From NCBI RefSeq assembly GCF_033958435.1, contig NC_134138.1, positions 269,429,798 through 269,493,797 on the forward strand: DNA of 64,000 bases. Reading direction: 5' to 3'. Under the pieces are notes generated by a model. That model was not told where the DNA came from and searched no databases. It saw only the letters and a list, made by a program, of their open reading frames with translations. The number at the start of each line of letters is the position of its first letter. Positions within the stretch are counted from its first letter, which is position 1. Made by a program: the position numbers and the translations under genes. The DNA is from Carettochelys insculpta. Lineage: Eukaryota > Chordata > Testudines > Carettochelyidae. This document shows positions 59,161 to 64,000 of the stretch, one piece after another.

Positions 59161-62100
59161 CCCGCACTTGACTGTGCACGGTTGGCAATAGATTTCTACA
59201 CAGGAACATCTTCCTACTGGATTTTGGCATACCACCAGCTCAATTCCCATAGGCTACACAACCGCCATCCAATAGTAACAGCTTTCAACTTGGCCTTCTT
59301 TCAAGCTGGCAATTAGAGGTGAAAGGCTCCACATCATATTACCCACCCCTTGAGCTATTCAGTTCCCATTGGCTTTGTCTTTTTTCACAAATGCACTCGC
59401 TAAAACAAATTTGCAGCACTGGAAAAATATTACATTATTGTTAATAAAATTATGAACTACAGCTCTTCCAGTCTTCATGGCAGTAATAAAAATACTGGAG
59501 TCCAGTTTTACTGCATCACTTGCCAGTAGCTCTGTCAACCCATTATTCGTCTATATGGAAATAAAGTTGGTAGCCTATGGAACGGAGTTCTACCAATACA
59601 CTTCCACAATACAAACCCTCAAATTAACCTATAGCAGATTATGACAATCACCTATCTGTCCAGTTCATTACAACTGTATTTCCACAGAAAGGTGCAATCT
59701 TTGGCTGCGATTCTCAGCCACAGACCAAATTTTTCAGCTGGGACTTAGTTTGAAGTTGGTTGTAATGGAGGCAGGGAAGTTAAAAATATTGTTAACCTGG
59801 CAGTCTCTCTTTCAGCACCGTCAGGTATGTACAGTCCACCACAAGCACCTCTATGTTCTCCCATTCATTTGTTAAGAAAATTCCCTCTGATTTCTTTCAC
59901 TGCATTTTTCCTCTTCCCTCCCCAAGTCAGGAAATCAAACCATCTTAGCTAGTATGAACATCAGGAATTGTGTTTCTTCTTCAAAATATACAGCTGGGCA
60001 CCATGGCACTCTCCTTTACAAGGCTGACCATTTTGAAGAGGTAAAACATTTTCAAGATAAAGGATGCCCTACATTAGCTGTGCAAGCAGCTTTAACTAAG
60101 AACACTGTAAGTGCTGGCTCTGCACCTAAAGATGAGTCAGCAAGTGACTATTATATGTCCCATGGCCCGTTTTCAATGCAAGGCCAATATTTTCAATACA
60201 TATAATTTTTAGTCACTTACTTGAACCCTTTTATTTTTGGAATACACTATTTCACTTAAGAATTCTGTGATTCCAGGATCCTGAAACGTCTTATTTTACA
60301 TAGCAGCATCTGATTTACCATTTCACTGGGGTTGAAATTTCAGTTACACATCAGGTAATCAGGAACAGAAAAATAAGCTCCATTCAAATAGAGACAGAGA
60401 CCTTGCAGCAGTTAACCAGCATGATTCATTTGTTAGGTTGCCATAAAAAGTATCACCTAAAAAATCTCAAACTTAATGTAGATTAACTCATTATAAGTTC
60501 ACGAACTGCAATAGCTCTTTGGTTACTTTTGCTGTGGTTACATATTACACAGTCATCCGTCAAACTCCCAGGTATCTGACAATCCCTAATCATATATGCC
60601 TAAGAATCAGAGTCCAAATCCAGAGATGTGCAAAGTATCTACTTGCCATTCTGCTATAGTCAATCATGACAGCTTTAGCAGGACACTAAAGTGGGCTTGG
60701 CTCACTGGTTTGATTTCTGTGGAAACTTCATAGGATACAATCCTGAAGCCCAACTCAATAAAGCCATCTCAAAATGGGTACAAGATCCGGCCCTGAATCT
60801 TAAGCATGTTGGCTAGTTTTCAGGTGTTTCTTCCTATTACAGCCAGTGTCTGCGGTATTAAAGCCTAAGACAAAGCCCTTATTTCAGAGATCTGCTCATC
60901 CATTGTGGCAAGAACAGGGCTGTTACTGCAAAAATACACATTCCTAAGAAGTGCTTGTCACATGACTGGACTTTTATATTGGGTCTGGAAACCATTTTAC
61001 ATGCCCAGTGTGGCTATTGGCCCCAAATATTGTGCTAAGGGTGCTATGTGAGGGTGTCAAATGAATGCTGATGATGGCCTGAATCTGTGTATACTACTTG
61101 TATGACCCTCTTTACTGATTAAAACTTCTGAGCTGTTAATGTTTTTGCCCTCTCTGCAGCCTCATGAGGTAGAATCAGTGCTCCTACCCTCATCCTACAG
61201 ATGAGCAACTAAGACACTAAGAGACAAAAGCAACATGGAGCCTGTGGCACAGGAGGGAACTAAAGCTGAGTCTCCCAACCTCCATGCTCGCACCCTACCC
61301 CTGGGGAATTCTCACAATCATGAATCTGAGATAAGTATGAATCTTTTCAACAGCTGGTTGGGCTGCCAAGGAGGATAAAAAAAGACTTTCAAGAAACCTT
61401 GAGGCCTCTCCAGATGTTTGGCTTTCCAACTTCTCCCAAAGCACTATCCAACTCTATCTACCGGCACAAAGCAGCAGACTGAAAAGCAGGCTCCTCAAGC
61501 ATTAACCAGGAGTGACACCAAGCCCACGACAAGCTTATATGGCATGAGACCCAGCAGCAGGATTTCATTAAGCCAGTTTGCTTAACACTCTCATTTAAAA
61601 AGATCCATTATTTCAAAATACATCATCATCAACTGCAGCAACAGGTTCTGTAACTGAATATCTACTCTATATTCTGTCTCACTGCTGATTTGCAACACTA
61701 GTTTCTCCTCTTTTCAGGTCAGGAGTTCCTGCTAATTAATTTTATTCTACCATACTGTGACTAATTGGGTTCAGCCAATTTTCAGCTAGGCGTGATGCAT
61801 GACTTAAGTGTTCCAGCTGCATCTGTGTAACTGACTGAATATACACTTCATTGGGCTAGTGAGGTGTACTTTTATTTGTTAAATATCCTACAGAAAGCCC
61901 CCAACATTGTACACCACAGCTGACACCTTTTCACCTACACTCAGATGCCCCATATTACAAGCACCCTTCAGATGGAGCTTTGGACCCATATGGAAATCTT
62001 AGTCTGTGAGCCCCCAAGACCACAACTGGAAAAGCACTGTGGTAGCACTTGCTACCAGCAAAAGACTACAAAGATTCCACCTGCACTGAACATGCTCCAT

Positions 62101-62353
62101 CTTCCTGCAGCTCCTGCATGTTACCAACTGTATATCTGCCACCCTCACAACATGACTGAGTGTGCTGAAGCCCCGGACCAGACGATTTTCCCAGTAATTG
62201 CTGCTGCAGGTCAAAGGAGAGCCAGGCACCACAAATGAGAGCAGTGAGCTTCTCTTTGTTGGTTCAATGACACTATTCTGGCTTGAAGGAGGAATCAGTG
62301 TGACTTGAATGCAGAGGAAATAAAGGCCAGGACAGAAGAGTGAGATATGAATA
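59161..62353 (-). other. Intronic stretch with an old MIR
   Basis: 61160-61300 resembles an antisense MIR ('cctcatgaggtagaatca', 'cctacagatgagcaactaag'). Otherwise no recognised repeat or exon. Confidence 0.4.
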
Positions 62354-62551
62354 CAGCAAGGTCCCCACATTTGCAAACTTAAGGTTCATGAATTCGATTA
62401 TTTGCAAGCGGCTGCTTCCCCAAGGCCCAGGGGCAGGGAGCGCCATCAGCCAGGCTCGAGGCGGGGAACACCTACAGCTGCCATATTTGCGAAACTGAAT
62501 ATTCGCGAGGACTCTCAACACAGAACCCTCACGAATGTTGCGACCCTACCG
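62354..62551. mobile_element. Tigger-like MITE, 198 bp
   Basis: TA on both sides. Ends 'cagcaaggtccccacatttg' and 'aatgttgcgaccctaccg' are imperfect inverted repeats. Subterminal 'tttgcaaac' and 'tttgcgaaac'. Confidence 0.6.
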
Positions 62552-64000
62552 TATACAGGGATAAGGAGTCTAGTGAGATGGACTGGAGAGCAGAAGACAG
62601 GAGAGGAAGGTTGGGACTGGAAGCAGAGGGGAAATAGCAGGAAGGTATGTATTATGACTACGAGGTAATGTGGGAAACGGTGGAAAAAGATGACATATGA
62701 CAAGTGTAGGGGGTAGAACTGGGACTGCCTGCGCAAAGAGACTGGGACAAGGAGTCCAGGAAGGACACAGCGTAGGACGACCAGCTTCAGGGAAGTGGAA
62801 AGACACTGGATAACCAGCCAGGAGGAGAGAACTGGGATGGTCTGGACAAAGAGACCAGAACTGGATTTAAGGGATGATGGGGAGGAGACTGGAAATCAGA
62901 CAGCCAGCCTGAAGGAGGAACTAGAACTGGAGGGCAAGGAGACTGAAACTGTACTGAACTTCTGGCTAGCTTTAGCACGCAAGTGACAAGACAGGGACAG
63001 ACCACAGAGAACAGAGCAGAGGCATAAAGTATGAAGGAAATTGACAAGAGTGACAACTAGAGAACACTCCCCTCCCCAAAATCTTAAAATGAAACCCAGG
63101 GTTCCTGAATCTCTCAGATATTTGCTGACAACCAATAAAAGAGGTGGTCTTCACCTCTTGCGCTGACCCAGAGAAAACATCCTATTATTGCTGTGACCAA
63201 TTCAGGACGTGTACATGGCAAAGGTCCAGGAAATGGATGTGGAAGTTCACATGCATTTGATAACCTATGTGGGTGTCAATGCGATATGACAATTTGTTTT
63301 CTCAGTTTGCTTTAATAACTTAAGACCTAGAAGCTACCTGAAGATAGCAAAATTAAGCACTCAAATAGAAAATGCAAAACTATGGTTACCATGATGTCTT
63401 TTTACAATCACATAAAAAGTCCCAGGCTAAGTCACTGCTGAGGATGGGCAGTGCTCATTTACTGAACAGCTACTCTACGTTTTACTTCAATCTCATTGTT
63501 TAATGTATGGCCCCATGTCCTGTTCATGGCTCACTGTTCAAAGCTTGCTTGGAAGAGAATAAATTTCCTCATGGTCTTTTTCATACTGCTCTTCACTTCA
63601 ATGCCCAAGTGATTCACAAATAGTCATTTAGTAGATCCACAAAACCAATGTGAGATAGTTGGGTATTACTAGTCTCATTCCACTGATGGGGACCTCAGGC
63701 ACAGACGGATTGAAGTCAAAAGGTACCCACTAATTTTAAGTACCCTATCTGAGCTGACTACCACAGGATTTTTCAGCGTACTTAGCATTTGTATAGTACT
63801 TTATATATTTGAGCACAACTCCCACTGACTTGAGCTGCTCAGCACTTTGGCAAACCAGAGCCCATTATCTCAAGTTGGATAGTCAATAACTAGAGTGATC
63901 ATCTCTCCCCTGGACAAGTATGGGACATGGGAGCTGTCATGGCCAAAACGAGATGGATGGTTACCCTACCTGGGAGTCAGGTGGTGGCTGCCTTGAGGGG
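62552..64000 (-). other. Intronic stretch to window end
   Basis: 62555-63010 is purine-rich on the plus strand ('ggagagcagaagacagga', 'gaggagagaactgg'), giving Ser/Pro-rich minus frames that are not genes. 63640-63720 resembles an antisense MIR. No exon found. Confidence 0.4.

Larger units (their letters stand above)
45809..64000 (-). other. OXSR1: OXSR1 upstream intron (no further exon found)
   Basis: The preceding exon should encode a sequence ending in the residues before HRD (EGLEYLHKNGQIHR in human). I searched the minus strand by eye for it and for the upstream kinase exons and found none. The 18 kb is therefore taken as part of one intron, loaded with repeats listed separately. By-eye search could miss a short exon. 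Confidence 0.5.

Noticed and set aside
1..64000. A second host protein-coding gene, tRNA or rRNA gene
   Set aside because: No cloverleaf, rRNA wording or second set of spliced exons was recognised on either strand. Expected neighbours such as SLC22A13 or MYD88 were not seen.

Overview
This is vertebrate nuclear DNA. It is most likely from a non-avian sauropsid, and a turtle fits best. The base is AT-rich intron sequence with spliced exons, packed with CR1 LINEs, MIR-type SINEs, hAT, Tigger-like and Harbinger elements, a Penelope-like fragment and solo LTRs. This mix, including MITEs whose ends read like 'GTCTACACT', resembles turtle genomes as I know them; a crocodilian is not excluded. No bacterial-type operon, CRISPR array, tRNA or rRNA was seen.

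One host gene dominates. Fourteen exons on the minus strand encode the C-terminal three quarters of OXSR1 (OSR1, oxidative-stress-responsive kinase 1), the WNK-activated kinase that phosphorylates cation-chloride cotransporters. Residues are numbered as in the human protein. The exons run from D146 of the catalytic loop (45808) to the stop codon (4624). They join in frame with consensus GT/AG sites to give 389 residues plus the stop. The DFG motif, activation-loop T185, S325 and the CCT-domain residues F452, D459 and L473 are all present. About four upstream exons (residues 1-145) were not found up to 64000, so 45809-64000 is read as one long intron. The 3' UTR occupies about 2095-4623, and 1-2094 is downstream flank made mostly of repeats.

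The introns carry the mobile DNA. (1) 19190-22480: a nearly full-length but broken LINE with endonuclease, reverse transcriptase and a C-terminal CCHC/CCHH-like finger. (2) 39061-43909: a three-level nest. A Tigger-like MITE is split by a 4.5-kb Harbinger transposon flanked by the 3-bp repeat ATA. The Harbinger has an intact two-exon Myb/SANT-like gene on the plus strand and a frameshifted DDE transposase on the minus strand, and a solo LTR sits in the Myb-gene intron. (3) hAT MITEs with visible 8-bp duplications at 5875, 17860, 44674 and 52682. (4) Tigger-like MITEs flanked by TA at 27243, 31038, 33885 and 62354. (5) Inverted-repeat elements at 32766, 35163 and 47332. (6) A CR1 copy at 53682-55480 abutting a gag-like pseudogene, giving one accidental composite reading frame.

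Exon assignments rest on protein similarity recalled for the human gene. Repeat family names are my recognition and were not checked against a database.
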